Below are positions 31,864 through 44,398 of a stretch of DNA of 64,000 bases, one piece after another. Position 1 is the first letter of the stretch. Each line of letters begins with the position of its first letter. The notes below the pieces were generated by a model. The model made no database searches. It was given only the letters and a program-made list of their open reading frames with translations, and had not been told where the DNA came from. The stretch spans positions 2,929,597 through 2,993,596 of the forward strand of contig NC_064048.1 in assembly GCF_932526225.1 (NCBI RefSeq). Direction: 5' to 3'. A program made the translations under genes and the position numbers. The DNA comes from Nematostella vectensis (taxonomy: Eukaryota; Cnidaria; Anthozoa; Actiniaria; Edwardsiidae).

Positions 31864-33262
31864 GATAAAGTAGCATCGACTACGAGCAACCAGAAATATA
31901 TAGAAGGGTGCTAGAAAAGTGTAACAGATGATTACATCTAATAGGACTGTTTACAAAAAACTTGGAAGCACTAACCACCATATAAGGATAAACATTCTCA
32001 CTAAATGCAAATCAATTTTCGCTCGTAGAAGGTTTTTTCCCGCTCTTTTTCGCCTTACGGCGAAGTGGCGTGAGTGGAAACCATTTCAGAGCTGGCCAAT
32101 GAAAACCCTTCAAAGAATTGAAATGATGTTGACATAAGACGATTTGGACGATGAGATTCATCGGCGAAAATTCGCAAAATACTGAAAACCGCTGTCATGT
32201 ATTCAATGTGTATAGAGGTTTTACTATTTTGCTTACTAGAAGCAACGATTCAAGTTAGAAAAAATGAATGAAAAAGCATGATGGCATAGAAATGATGTAT
32301 AGTATGGTGAAGCAAAGCTATACTGTTACTTTTGTGGGTTTTATCTCGCAATAAACACCAGTTTTATTGAAACTAGTAATATTTGTTGACTTACCTAGCT
32401 AACATGAGAATTATTGGGTCGTACCAGGGGATACGGATACAACATTTCAAGAATTTTGTCATTTTCACAGCTTTAACATGTGAAAATGCTTAAATAAACA
32501 ATTCACCCTCCCTTCCCAACCCCCTCAAACAGTCTCGCCTCCTAATAAGACCGAGGGATATAATGGCAAGGATAATATAATGACAATAACAGTAATAATT
32601 GAACGCTCCTTGTTCTTTTACTGTTCTTTTACATTGTCGTGGTATTTTTTATGTTGTTTTTTCATGCACGGCAAATTAAAGATACGAGAAGAAAGTAAAC
32701 GTGGCTAAAACACGTCTCGAGGGAATGATATAATTAGTCTAGAGGGAATACTAGAACTCTAGAACTCCCTACCCCAATCCTATCCCTGGCAAAAGCCACA
32801 GGTAGTCCCATCAGATTTGAACATTCTGTGGGTGTATCTAAGGAAACAACTGTCAAAGCAGAGCATTTTGGGTAGTTTGACCGACTTGTTCTGGTTGGAT
32901 ACCTGTGGATAATCTATCTATTGTAAAGGCACCTGTTCAATTACTGAGTGCCGCCTTCTACTTAAAGTGCCTTTATCAGTTTCCGTCTGGGAAGTATCTC
33001 ACATGTACAGTATAATACACCTTTTCCTATTGTGTGCTGTTCTCGTTTTATATAGTGCAGATCAAAGAAATGTAATTAGAGTTTTGATGAGTTTTGTTAC
33101 CAGGTGGCATTGGGTTGATCTGATGTCCTAAGCGATCTGAAATTTGCTTGATTAAACTGGTCTCACGTTTCATGACAATGCATTATCGTGCTAGGATGGT
33201 TTATTTGTAAAAAAAAAAAATGGACAGTCTCCATTGAAGGTGTTCTTATAAAAAGATTTGCA
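31864..33262. other. Intergenic region
   Basis: Holds the 3'UTR of the preceding gene (AATAAA near 32350 is a candidate) and the promoter of the next. No exon or repeat recognised. Confidence 0.4.
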
Positions 33263-33550
33263 ATGGATCCTAGATGTCTGTTTTTTTCAGCTGTTTTAAT
33301 TATTTGCCTGATTGGTTCAAGTTTCTCAAAGCATAGCTCATCAACGTACAAGATAAATGGCAAAACTGAGGGGATAGCTTCAAGAAGAAGTGACGAACGT
33401 ACAAAGACCGAGCTAGAAAATGAATATTTACGCGAATCTGAGGAAGAATCTGAGAATTTCCACCTGGATGCTGACGAGATGATGTTACGAGGAAGTGGGG
33501 TTGGTAAAATCAAGGGCGTCCTTGTTGAAGACGAGGAGTCGGACAATTGA
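33263..33550 (+). CDS. Small secreted acidic protein or leader exon
   Basis: A 95-residue frame starting with a signal peptide (MDPRCLFFSAVLIICLIGSS) and then a charged region with SRRSDER and many Glu. It can stand alone, ending at TGA 33548-33550. Alternatively, a phase-1 donor (GTT G|GTAAAA) at 33503 would make it a leader exon with the same design and phase as the one at 35823. A second donor, GTGAGT, lies just after the stop, as in the terminal exons of the neighbouring locus. A TATAAAA at 33247 is too close to the ATG to be a normal core promoter. Confidence 0.5.
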   Translation: MDPRCLFFSAVLIICLIGSSFSKHSSSTYKINGKTEGIASRRSDERTKTELENEYLRESEEESENFHLDADEMMLRGSGVGKIKGVLVEDEESDN

Positions 33551-35822
33551 ACTGTGAGTTATGCTTGACATGCCATGGAAAACAAAAAAGACGTCGATCA
33601 AATTAACATAAAAAGCAAGCTATGGTTAAACCAATTTCCAAACCATGTAATCAGACATTCACTGACAGTGATTTTTTTCCCGAGTTATGAGACTAAATGT
33701 CTTGTCTATTGTAGTTCTTGCAATAATGTCCGACACGCCGTTGAACACTCACGTAGAGACGTCGATCAAAATAACCAACACAGTAAACTAAAAAAAAAAT
33801 AATAACCAAATCAAATACTTGGTTTGAGTTGTCCTTTTCACCAGTACATAACGCTTTTCTAATCCGATGGTGGTCATATGTTATGGGGTGGGAATAGTTT
33901 TGAATTGAGAATAGAGGGTTGTGAAATGGGTGGGAGTAGGGGTGGTTATCTAATAATACCACACTCGGAAATAGGATCCTTTTGTTCTGCACGATTTGGC
34001 AGGCAACCACTACTATCTCATCTTTCTCCAAAGACTTTATTACATCTTTTTTAAACAGCGAATAAAGAAAGCAGACTGCCTGGCAACAAGAATCGCGCGA
34101 ACAAACAACAACCAGCAAAACAACTATAAGAATACAAAAAAAAATAGAACGGAATAACTACTAAGTGCCTCTTCGGAGAGGGTGGAAAAGACTTCATCTT
34201 CAGCCGGAGCAAATTAAAATGTTATACTCTAGGTGCGTTCATTTTATCCTTTTATGTGTGAATTTTGCAACAAGAAATGGCACGGATTTGGAAGAAGGTC
34301 ACTTTCACTATCCTCGTGAATTTAGTAGACATTGCAACTAAGTGGAACATAAATATATCAATAGTTTTTGTATACGATAAATATCTTGGGAATTAAGGGT
34401 ATAACAATATGCCTTGCATTATTGCTATATCTATATTAAGCTGTAAAATCTTGGATATGATTTATGGAGAGTCTTGGATATGGTTTATGGCGAGGAAAAG
34501 GTAACCAGACGCAACGCAACGTTGTGCTTTACCTACTCAGCAAGAAAATGTCAAATACAGACGTAAAACTGTTTACCAAGGTAAACAGTAACGCAATGAA
34601 ATAACGCAATCTGTAAGTGCGCAGGTGACCGTGACCTTTTGTAACGTATGCGACGCTATCAATATTAATGAGTTTAGTTGGTCCCGTTAGATTACCATTC
34701 CTAGGAGGTAATATTATCCTTCTTTGTGAGATTCCTAGCGTCGGAATCAATTGTGATTAGACAACTGATCATAGTTAAATAACTGCATACTTCCGAGGCC
34801 ATAAACAAGTCATTTACCAAATTCAGCCTAAAAACACAATTAAAAGATTAGCTAGCAAAAATTGTCTTGTGCATCAAGGAATTACAGTAATACTATTCGC
34901 ATAGTTGTTTTAACCTTCATATGGGTGTGGTTTAACGCAAATCTAAAACATAACGGGTAACTCCTACTAATAAGTTAGACAACGATACTGGGTTGCTCTT
35001 TCAACAGATGCATGTCTTGAGTCCGTGTGGGGGTCAACACTGAACTGAATAAACACACAAAAAAACCTTCCTGCCTTTGCCGCTGATTTTTTCTTTTTAC
35101 TAAAGACTCCCGCATACATAATAGTTGTTTGACGAATTAAAGGGATTTCGAAGGGGAAAATATATATCGGTTTATTTAACTGTAGGAAACCGGTTAGTAT
35201 ATTTGTGAAACGGGTGCTCTAGTCATCGCATTAAACTCTTGAGGGACTTCAGTCAAAGGTGAACATTCTGCTTAAATGATTCAAAGGCTGTCATTCGAAT
35301 AAACCAAAGCCCTTGTTCTCAATGATCTCAAATCGATCACGTGACCATCACAATTCAGTTCACTTGAATAAACAATCATAAAATCTTCAAAGTTTAATTC
35401 TTTGTAGAATGACATAATAGTGTTGCTTTTGTTGTTGTTTTTTCAGACAGCCTATAGATCTAGACTCAACAATGTCTTGTTTACCAAAATATTATTTTAC
35501 GTAGACTAAGCATTTCGAATAAACATTTAGTGTTTTAATAGGGCGTTCGGACAGTTTGTTCTCCATATATGGTGTCAGCGGTCAAGTGTTCGCTAGACCA
35601 ACCTGCAAAGGACACAAAGGTTGCAGGTGTCTTACAATCTAACACCGGGCCCGATGCACTTCATATCCCATCTCTGACGTGTTATCCAATACTACCTAAT
35701 AACCCAAGAATTTGTCACATGAGTCAATCGTGGACCGACATAACTCAAGGCAGTAGTCTCTGTTGATAACCAAAACAAGACCTTGTTTTAGAGTCTGCGT
35801 CTGGCGACGGTCAACTTGAACA
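33551..35822. other. Intergenic, nothing recognised
   Basis: About 2.3 kb of AT-rich sequence without a supported exon. Short ORFs on both strands lack signal peptides and splice context. It includes the promoter of the leader exon at 35823; CCATATATGG near 35563 is a serum-response-like or TATA-like palindrome but is not strong evidence. Confidence 0.4.
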
Positions 35823-36192
35823 ATGAGGTCTACCACATTATGGGTGGTATTCACTTTATTTGTGATACTATACCAAGTCAATGCCATTCCTGTGGCTTCC
35901 CCGAAGGAGACTAAAGAGCCTGAGAAGCTTGCCGATGAAAATAGTAAGCCTGAAAAGCTTGCCGATGAAAATAGTAAGGCTGAGAAGCTTGCCGACGAAG
36001 AAAGTGGTGCTGATAGCCCAGCACCGGACACAGAGGAGAAAACAGCCGATGAGGATGATGATAAACCAACTGATGAAGATGGCGACGATGACGAACAGCC
36101 CAAGAGCGAGGATGAAGACGAAGGTTCCGCCGCGGCTGATAAACCAAAAGAGAGGAGAGATGCCGACGAAACGGAAGAAAAGGGTGTTTCAG
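35823..36192 (+). CDS. Leader exon L: signal peptide and acidic pro-region
   Basis: Encodes 123 complete codons plus one base. The signal peptide is MRSTTLWVVFTLFVILYQVNA. Three repeats of the type EKLADENSK follow, then a Glu/Asp-rich stretch and a KERRDADE processing site. The donor is TCA G|GTTAGA (phase 1). It joins in frame to the first exon of module A at 37589 and, by phase, equally to modules B, C, D and E, none of which has a recognisable leader exon of its own. The start codon is the first ATG of the frame and begins the hydrophobic segment. If unspliced, the frame ends five bases later. Homologous in design, not in detailed sequence, to the leader exons at 15559 and 30282. Confidence 0.85.
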
Positions 36193-37588
36193 GTTAGATA
36201 CACTCCATTCTTCACAGATTCCATACCAGTTTTCTTTTTACAAATCTCTTATTTATATTCATATCTCATTTCTACACCATTCAAATCCACTTATTTTTAA
36301 TATAACCATATAACGCGATTTGCGGTTATGTTAGCTGATTTGTGAGATGATGTGCTGTGAGGTGGGACTTGCCCCGCCTTAAAATAAGTTCCAAGGCTCC
36401 GTTACATTCAATCCCATTAACTGCTTCCATTTTATTCAATCCCATTCACTACTTCCATTCCAGAACTTTGTTTAATTGTTCCTGTATTTTTTTTCACGGG
36501 TGAAAATCACTATTTGGTGTCATCAACCTAGCCTCTTAAAGATTTCAAAGGCTCTTAAACCTCATCCTCTAAGCCAAAGATCTTTTTCTAACATCAATTA
36601 TTTTTCTTCAAGCTTATTATTCTTAAAAAAATGGTATCATCATTAACGTAAGGTTGAGTGTTAAAAAAACTTTCCTACAAAAAAAAAATATATAGTCCTG
36701 AATTTCGTTCCCTCCTAACACTAATCTTGTAACGACAATCAATTATTCATTACTGATTGCCTCACTGGTATTAACAATATTCTTAAATTTATCGGAAACA
36801 ATCTTTCTTGTCAAAAAAAATGTTTTTGTTATTATTCTTGTTTTTTTACCTGAGACATATCAACCTTGTGCTTTCTTGGTCGGACCTGTTTGTCACCTCT
36901 TGTTTTGACTGCATCAGATATTAACAGGTTTCGGCTCGGGTCATTGCTCTCGAAAGGTACATCAATAAGTCTAACGCAATTTTGTATCCAATTCACGGGA
37001 CCAAGGAAAAGCACGCTATTTTTGGTACGATTACTTCGAGATATCAGTGGCTTTTCCGTGGTGCTTTTTTTCATCATTCACCATTACATTCCACCATTGT
37101 CTTACCCCCAATCTCTTTAACAATAACATGTAAAATCGAGAATGCTTAACAAGACTAGGAAGCTTAGGTAACAACTTGAATTAATTACCATAGGCTGTTA
37201 GATGCATGTAGAACTTTATTCAAAACCGTAGAATTTCTCAATGAATAATCGGTCGCCATGCACGTTAGCTTGTTTAACCACTAATGTTATGCTAACTCTA
37301 AAGAGTGTTTTACCAATATATTTCGCTTGTAGTATTTCTCATCACCTGCTATCCTTAAAAGTAGTCTTTTGTGAGACTTAAAACTACTTAAAGTTAACTT
37401 AATATTTCATTTATATTAAGTAATAAAAATTATGTGAAAACCGCATGCCAATAAAGGCAATCGACGCCGCTGCAAGCATCAAATCTCTACCGCTTTTGAG
37501 GAATTCTACGGTGAACGTTCGGAGTGAATATCATATGTTAGTGCATGCCTAGTCACTAATCGCATGTTTGCATGGCCTTTGCATGCAG

Positions 37589-38456
37589 CTAATAAGAGAT
37601 GCGGTGGGTTCGGATATGGCTATGGTGATGGCTTCGGCTATGGTGACGGGTTCGGTTACGGGTTGGGCGGTTGCGGCGGTAGCTGCCATGGTTGCGAATG
37701 GGGTAAACCCGGAGCTGGATGCTGTTGCTCCAACTGCTGCGGCGGTTTCGAGTGCCCCCATTCCTGTGGCGGCTGTGGGTGTGGCTGCTGCCCCAACCTG
37801 AACTTCCCTGTCACCTTCGGCGCATGCGTGAACAATCCTTGCTGTGAGTGCTGTAAGAAGAAGCCGCCAAAGGGCAAATGCCAGTGGCCTTGCTACTGGC
37901 CATGCTGCTGCACCTGTACCCCACCCAAGTTCAAGTTCAAGCCTCTGAAGGCCAAGCCTTTGTGCCATTGCCCTCATCATTCCACTAGCCCATGCTGCGG
38001 TTGCTGTGGTGGCCACAAAAAGAGTGACGGTAAGGATTGTTAAAGGGTGTACCCAGGGGAGGGTTCTGGGCCCACGGAATTTTATTATCTTTATAGAAAG
38101 AAATTTGAACCCCCTTGTTTTATCCATCATATATAACTGGGTAGGGGCTAGGCGAGAATTGCCCAAACATAAAATATTTATAGGAGACTAGGGAAATGGT
38201 AATATGATGTCTCCGTTGTTTGACACCTTCTCTCCATCTAGGCCCATCAAAGAGGGACGCAGTACCATCTAAGAAGTGTGGATGTGGCTGTGGTTTCGGA
38301 TGGGGAGGCTATGGAGGCTTTGGAGGTTTCGGAGGTTTCGGTGGATGGGGAGGTTACGGACATGGTTGGGGACTCGGTGGGTGGGGGTACCCTCTTGGTG
38401 CCTTCCCACACTTCGGGTACGCCGGAGTACTTCCTTTCGGCTATGGATACTTCTAA
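37589..38456 (+). CDS. Module A: Cys-rich domain plus Gly/Phe/Trp tail
   Basis: Exons 37589-38029 and 38242-38456, both entered in phase 1; with leader L they give 341 residues. Exon A1 starts ANKRCGG, then a Gly/Tyr-rich stretch (GYGDGFGYG), a Cys-Gly section, and the conserved domain: FPVTFGACVNNPCCECC, then KxPPKGKC, WPCYWPCCC, CTPPKFKFKPLKAK and CHCPH. Exon A2 starts GPSKRDAVPSKKCG, then GGFGGFGGF repeats and ends FGYGYF. The stop is followed after 9 bases by a 3'UTR donor (AAC|GTGAGT at 38465); the last non-coding exon starts at 39084 and AATAAA is at 39331. Two processed chains, one Cys-rich and one Gly-rich, are likely if the KR sites are cut. Confidence 0.85.
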
Positions 38457-38632
38457 ACAAATAACGTGAGTACTAATCTTTTGATAAGCGTTGATGTATA
38501 GATTGTGGAATCTTCTGGAGTCCTCTTATCCCTTACTTTCGTTGTACATAGCAATATATATTAGCAAAGTCATGATTACTAAAATCATTACATCTATCTT
38601 TGTGATCATGATATTTATTGTCATCTTTATTT

Positions 38633-38890
38633 TAAACCGAATCGTCATCTTTGACGTCATCTCCATCTTGAACTTCATCTTCATCTTTTATTTTATCTTC
38701 ATCTTCATTAAACTTCATCTCCATCCTCATCTTCATCTTTGACGTCATCTTCATATTCATCTTGAACTTAATCTTTATCTTCAGCCTTAACTTTATCTTC
38801 ATCTTAGACTTCATCTTAAACTTCATCTTAAAATTCTTCATCTTTATCTTATTCATCTTAAACCTCGTCATTAGCTTCATCTCCAACTAA
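38633..38890. repeat. Degenerate (TCATCT)n microsatellite
   Basis: Pyrimidine-rich stretch of TTCATCTTCATC and TTGAACTTCATC variants in the 3'UTR intron of module A. ORFs through it are artefacts. Confidence 0.8.
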
Positions 38891-39693
38891 AACCTCATAA
38901 TCTTGACCTACTTCTCCATCGTGTTTGTTGCCGTTATCATCAATACCATCGTCATAAACATCGTCTTCTTCATCTTTAATAGAGCCACCAATATCTTCAA
39001 CAAGACGACCATACCACAATGTCATCCAAAACACTCGATAATAAAGATAAGTTTTACTCAAATTTTTTTTATTTTCTTTTCAGAGAGCCACCATGTCCAC
39101 GCCTAACAAGTCGTCTTGCCCCAAAACATCTACCAGTGGCTATAGTTGATAGAAAAGAACACTTTTCTATGCTTTGTATCTAGACCCAATCAAGACTATA
39201 TTGTTTTATTGACATTCAAATATTTCAAATGCGTACTATTCTATGTACGTTATAATTGGGGAGTGGTTGTAAGGATGTTACATTAATATTGTCGTTGACG
39301 ATTGTAGAGAGTTGTATACATATTGAGAGAAATAAAAGATCGTGATTCTAGTTTGCATGCCTTAATAATCGTTAGTAATATCACTAATTATAACGTGCAT
39401 GTCTGCACCTTCACACTGATAACTTCCCATTAAGGAAAGAAGGACGAAAAAGGATGATTTAAACAGCTCAATTAGGTAGAACAAATTATCTGCTAACGAT
39501 CTCCTGCTAATATTCAAAATACAAATGCATTTGTTCAACGAGGTGGTTTCTCGACATCAGGCTAGTCTGGACGAGGTTGAGCTAGATAGCAACATACCAC
39601 AAACACATTACAGTATGCCAAAATAATATCACAAGATAACCCATCATTATTGCATGCGTTTAATTGCATGAATGCCATCTTATTTGCATGCAG

Positions 39694-40929
39694 TAAATAA
39701 AAAGTGCGGAGGATGCGGTGGTGGTTTCGGTGGCTTTGGAGGCTTTGGAGGTCTCGGAGGTTACGGTGATGGCTTCGGCGACGGCTTCGGCTTCGGTGGA
39801 CACGGCGGCGGACATGGAGGCAGCTGCCACGGCTGCCAGTGGGGTGTTCCCGGAGAAGGATGCTGCTGCTCCAACTGCTGCGGCGGTTTCGAGTGCCCCC
39901 ATTCCTGTGGCGGCTGTGGGTGTGGCTGCTGCCCCAACCTGAACTTCCCTGTCACTTTCGGCGCATGCGTGAACAACCCTTGCTGCGAGTGTTGCCAGAA
40001 GAAGCCGCCAAAGGGCAAATGCAAGTGGCCTTGCTACTGGCCTTGCTGCTGCGAGTGCACTCCACCCAAGTTCAAGTTCAAGCCTCTGAAGGCCAAACCT
40101 TTGTGCCACTGCCCTCACTGCTCAACGAGCCCATGTGGTGGATGTATGGGATGTCACGGAAACGGAGGACACAAGAAGTGTAGGTTTTTACTGCTGTTTC
40201 CGCACGGCAAACAATAACAATATTCTTTTTCACTTTCAAACAGTCAAGGAAAAATGAAGTCCATTTTGTTGACTTACCTTACCATACCGCCATCTAAGGG
40301 GTGTAGCTAGCCCACCCATTATGTCTTGCGTTTGTAGCCTTGTTTTACGCCATCGAATGCGAAACAATTTGTCAAACAATCTGTCAGCTCTTTGTAATAG
40401 AGTAAGTTTACAGTCCGCAACACTGAATGTACCTAAATGGGAATTATTTAGGATTTCTTATTTATAAAAAAAACAGTGCAGTGCCATGCAGTGCATTCCT
40501 GGTAGCGAAAGCTAGTCCCTTTGAGAAAGTATGTATCAATTTGACAATTTGACACATAGCCCGCACGAGTGCAATTTTTACAGCCAATTGCTATTTGTTT
40601 TTGAGAAGTGTTTTGAAGCTTTTATTTTCTTTCCTTTCTTCACAGCCGGTCCTACCAAGAGAGATGAAATTTCCAAGAAGTGCGGAGACGGTTGTGGTGG
40701 TTGTGGAGGATTCGGTGGGTTCGGTGGATTTGGCGGTTATGGTCATGGCGGATTTGGCGGATACGGCCATGGCGGATTTGGCGGATGGGGAGGATTTGGC
40801 GGATACGGTCACGGTGGATTTGGCGGATTTGGCGGCTTCGGTGGTTTTGGCGGTTATGGCGGTCCCGGAGGCTTCGGATATGGTGGATATGGCGGTTTCC
40901 CCGGATATGGATTCGGTTATGGATTCTAA
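39694..40929 (+). CDS. Module B: Cys-rich domain plus Gly/Phe/Tyr tail
   Basis: Exons 39694-40179 (acceptor TTGCATGCAG, donor T|GTAGGT) and 40646-40929 (acceptor TTCTTCACAG), phase 1 throughout; with leader L they give 379 residues. B1 starts VNKKCGGCGG and is closely similar to A1 in DNA and protein from the Cys section onward (EFPVTF-type core, FGACVNNPCCECC, PPKFKFKPLKAK), so A and B are a recent duplication. B2 starts after the junction as SGPTKRDEISKKCG and is almost wholly GGF, GGY, GHGG and GGW repeats ending YGFGYGF. The stop at 40927 is followed after 11 bases by a UTR donor (CAG|GTGAGT, 40940); the last exon starts at 41157 and AATAAA is at 41427. The upstream 350 bp contain no signal-peptide exon. 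If the B1 donor is not used, the frame ends at 40217. Confidence 0.82.
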
Positions 40930-42540
40930 ATTATTTCCAGGTGAGTTATCCTGCCATAGAGTGATTAGTAAATAAGAAAAATAACTTACAGATTTGCAAG
41001 ACAATAGAGAGTTTGAGCACGAAAACACGAGCGTTATCCAGGTCTCAAAATCATGGTTCGTGATAGCAAATCAATAATTTTCTAGAATTTACACATACAC
41101 AGCCTACTGCTCTTTACAATTTCTTGAAAATAATATCGTTTGCTTTATCTTTGCAGATTTCGCCCTCTTATACTTGCTGAATCCAAGATCCCAATGCAGT
41201 AACCAAGATTGCCTTTTGTAGCAATCTGCATAACATCTCTCCTTGGTACATCGCTCAATGGATCGCTCAGTGAGCTACTCCTTGTTCATAGTAGTGTTGA
41301 TGTTGGCCAGCATTTGTTTGAAGTGTTTGTCAACATTGAAGAATTCAATCGATGGTTGAAATGGTATAAATTTGTTGTTACAGCTGCTTTGCTGTGTTTG
41401 GATGAGGGTGTGAGGTACTTTATCAAAATAAAATTTAAAGAAACCAACCTGCATGCTATTAAATAATAAATGCATGAAACATGGGAACAATGCATGTTAT
41501 TTCCATGGTGCCTGCATGCCCATATTAGGACATCCCCAGCCTCCTATTACCATCCTGCTTGTTTATATACTGTCTTCGGTACCCTCCTATACCTTAATTT
41601 CTTTTATGCTCCTCATTTTGCATGCTACCTCCCTCATCCTTTCCTCATTACACTCTGCCGAAGAACTGATTTTGCGAGTATATTTTTATAACAGTATTAA
41701 TTTTTGTAACGATTTTTGTACATTTGATTTTATTTGTGTCCGCATAAGTAATAAATGTAAAACCAGCCCGGAAAGCAAGGTTTTAATTTTCTCTAGAAGA
41801 AATGTTCTATTTCGACACGAATACTCTAAGACTCGGAACCAACTAGAGTTTCGCGTATTTTGTATGACCTTTTCTCTGGTAAACGCATTTTTGGTCAGGC
41901 GTTGTATTTTTATAGCGTGTCATAACCTCGTAGCTTTGATTTGTTCAACACCAAGCACCAGAGAGCTACCCTGTCTTTTAAGAAAGCATGCGCCTTTAAA
42001 CTTCCCTCCATCTGCATTTGATGAAACAGCCTTTTGACCGTTTTGTTGATATTTTTGGGCGATATTTTTGGCATCTGCCTCTCCTGTCAAGGAATCAGCC
42101 TTTTGATTTTCTTGCGCATTTAGGGTGAGTACTCAGCTCAATCAAATATTCTTTCTTGAAGGACAGGGTAGCTTTTTGATGTCATGTATTTATAAATTGG
42201 AACAAAATTACCCGTCTTTAAAACTTAACCTCTTTAGAATAAATGACTTCAAAACTACCCTGTTTCTTATTACTGTCCGTTAATCTTCCTTGCGTGGCAA
42301 CACAGTTAAGAATATAATCTTTTCTAAACTATCAATTTTTCCCCTTTTATTATGGAATGGATAGGATTTTTAAGTGATTCAATGAGATTGAGTTACCTGT
42401 TAAAATGAATCTCCCATTTCCATAGATTTGTTCTTTCTGTCACGCAAGTTTGGTCAACAGACTTCAAGTTGTCATTCCTTCGCTGTCTTTATCTTTATAG
42501 AGCTGTTAATTAACACATTACCTTGACCTTTTGTCTTCAG

Positions 42541-43434
42541 TGAAAGTAAACAGCCAATCCAAGGCGAAGGGTTCCAAGAGGCACCTTAGGCGTTGCCTCA
42601 AGAAAAAATGCATGGGTTGCGGTTGCGGATGCGGTAATTGCTGCGGCGGTTTCGGTTGCCCGCAATGCGGTTGCGGCTGCGGCTGTGATTGCCCCTCTAT
42701 AACCTTTCCAGTGACCTTTGGCGCATGCGTGAATAACCCTTGTTGCGAATGTTGCACGAAGAAGCCACCAAAGGGCAAGTGCAAGTGGCCGTGTATGTGG
42801 CCGTGCTGCTGCGAGTGCACCCCACCCAAGTTCAAATTCAAGCCCCTGAAGCCCAAAGCGTGCTGCAAGACTCCGACCTGTGGGTGTGGGTGTGGGTGCG
42901 GCAAGCGCTCAGGTAAGTGAAGTTTGCGAGAGAATACATTAGAACTTGGGGGATCCCATGGCATAAATTGTGTACCAAGATGATTTCCTTCATTTTACTT
43001 GATTTTAGGGTATGGCTTTGGATATATCTTCAAATAAAATCGATACTGCATGAACCATTGCAAAAATAATTGTCAGACAAATCATAAAAAATGCAAAGAG
43101 CCGGATTTACATGAGTGATAAAGAAGAACAGTGCCTTTTGGAGAATTCAATATGAAGCGGAAGCTTGTCGTTCTCTTTCCCTGAAGAAATTGATGGATAT
43201 TTAAGTTCACCGGCTTTTACAAGCACTCAGCTAAAGTGTATTCTACACGCGCAAATTCAAGTAACGTCTCTATGATTGAAAATGTCTTTCTAGTTTGACA
43301 ACAGCTAAACTAAGTTTTTTTTTATTTTAGGCAAGAAACACATCAAGTGCCTCTTGTTCGGCCAACCCGCCGTTGTGGCCAAGTCTCCAAAACCCCTGCA
43401 ACTAACAGCATCCAAGGGCAAGAAGCACTATTAG
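42541..43434 (+). CDS. Module C: basic Cys-rich domain with two candidate ends
   Basis: Exon C1 (42541-42912, acceptor TTGTCTTCAG, donor CAG|GTAAGT) starts VKVNSQSKAKGSKRHLRR, then a Cys-Gly section, then the conserved core (FGACVNNPCCECC, KWPCMWPCCCECTPPKFKF) and CGCGCGCGKRS. Two alternative phase-1 terminal exons follow. C2a (43009-43037) gives only GYGFGYIFK and a stop. C2b (43331-43434) gives about 34 residues, GKKHIKCLLFG to KGKKHY. With leader L and C2b the product is 281 residues. After the C2b stop, a UTR donor follows within 2 bases (G|GTAAGC); the last exon starts at 43870 and AATAAA is at 44090. C2a resembles the last residues of A and B (FGYGYF), so it may be a relic of their Gly-rich tail. 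No leader exon is seen between 41433 and 42540. Confidence 0.8.
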
Positions 43435-44398
43435 GGGTAAGCTCTGTATACCAAAGTCTTAACCACTGGATTTGATAAAAAAAACCTCTCCAAAATGATT
43501 TGACATTAAAGCTATTAACGATATTCGACATATGAGTTCCTAAGCTATGGGTGGGAATTAGTCAACGCAAGATTGTTCAATAAATTATTATTGTATAATG
43601 CGAGTGTTTGCTGTTTGAGGTGGGAAGCCACTGGAAACTTCGAGGAAAAATTCGAGATTCTAAGACACTTAACAAATCCGAGATTCTGATATTCAAACCT
43701 AGCAATGAGATTTGGTAGAACCATTTGCCACAACTTACGCTACTGCGCCTATCGGAAAACATCTTCCTAGAAACATAGGCATTCTCTTTATTTACAAGTC
43801 AAGCAGGGGGACTTCAAATTTGTTTCAAGAGCTTAGGTGACTAAATAAAATGTATTTTTTTCTTTGCAGATAAAAATCTCTCTGAGCAAGATGGATACAC
43901 CTTGTGATTACCGCTTACGGTTTTTTTGACACTGTTGTCTAGGGACAATATTGTAAATGCCTATATTGTAAATTCCAAAAAAAGGAAAAAAAAACAATGA
44001 CATATCATTACTTAACTTGATTTGTGATTAAATCGTTCTGAATAGTCCTTTTTGGTTTATGCTATAATGTAGAAACACAGCAATGGATGAATAAAGGTTG
44101 GTGATAACTCAACATGCTATTTGTGTCAGCTGTGCGGTCACTTATGCTTAAAGAAATAATTGAAACATTGAGCAATATTGAAACTAGTATTCTTGTCTAT
44201 GTTAAGATGTGAAAACCCTTAGCACAACCCTTGATACTTTAAATACCAGTTAATTATTCTGATGTACGACATTTTGTTTGTGTTCTTGTTATCCTGAAGT
44301 CCTTGGACCCGAATTTCTTGATTTATACTTTCAGCTCGCCTCTTTGCATCCAGTCCTTTTCTTTACATTTTGCCTCTTTTAACATATTTCTCTAACAG

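Noticed and set aside
41209-41466. 85-residue ORF after module B
   Set aside because: Lies in the 3'UTR exon of module B, ends near its poly(A) signal and has no signal peptide.
41453-42037. Possible leader exon for module C (ATG at 41607, MLLILHATSLILSS)
   Set aside because: Hydrophobic start looks signal-like, but the only nearby donor (CGA|GTATAT) is phase 0, not the phase 1 required by C1, and there is no pro-region or dibasic site.
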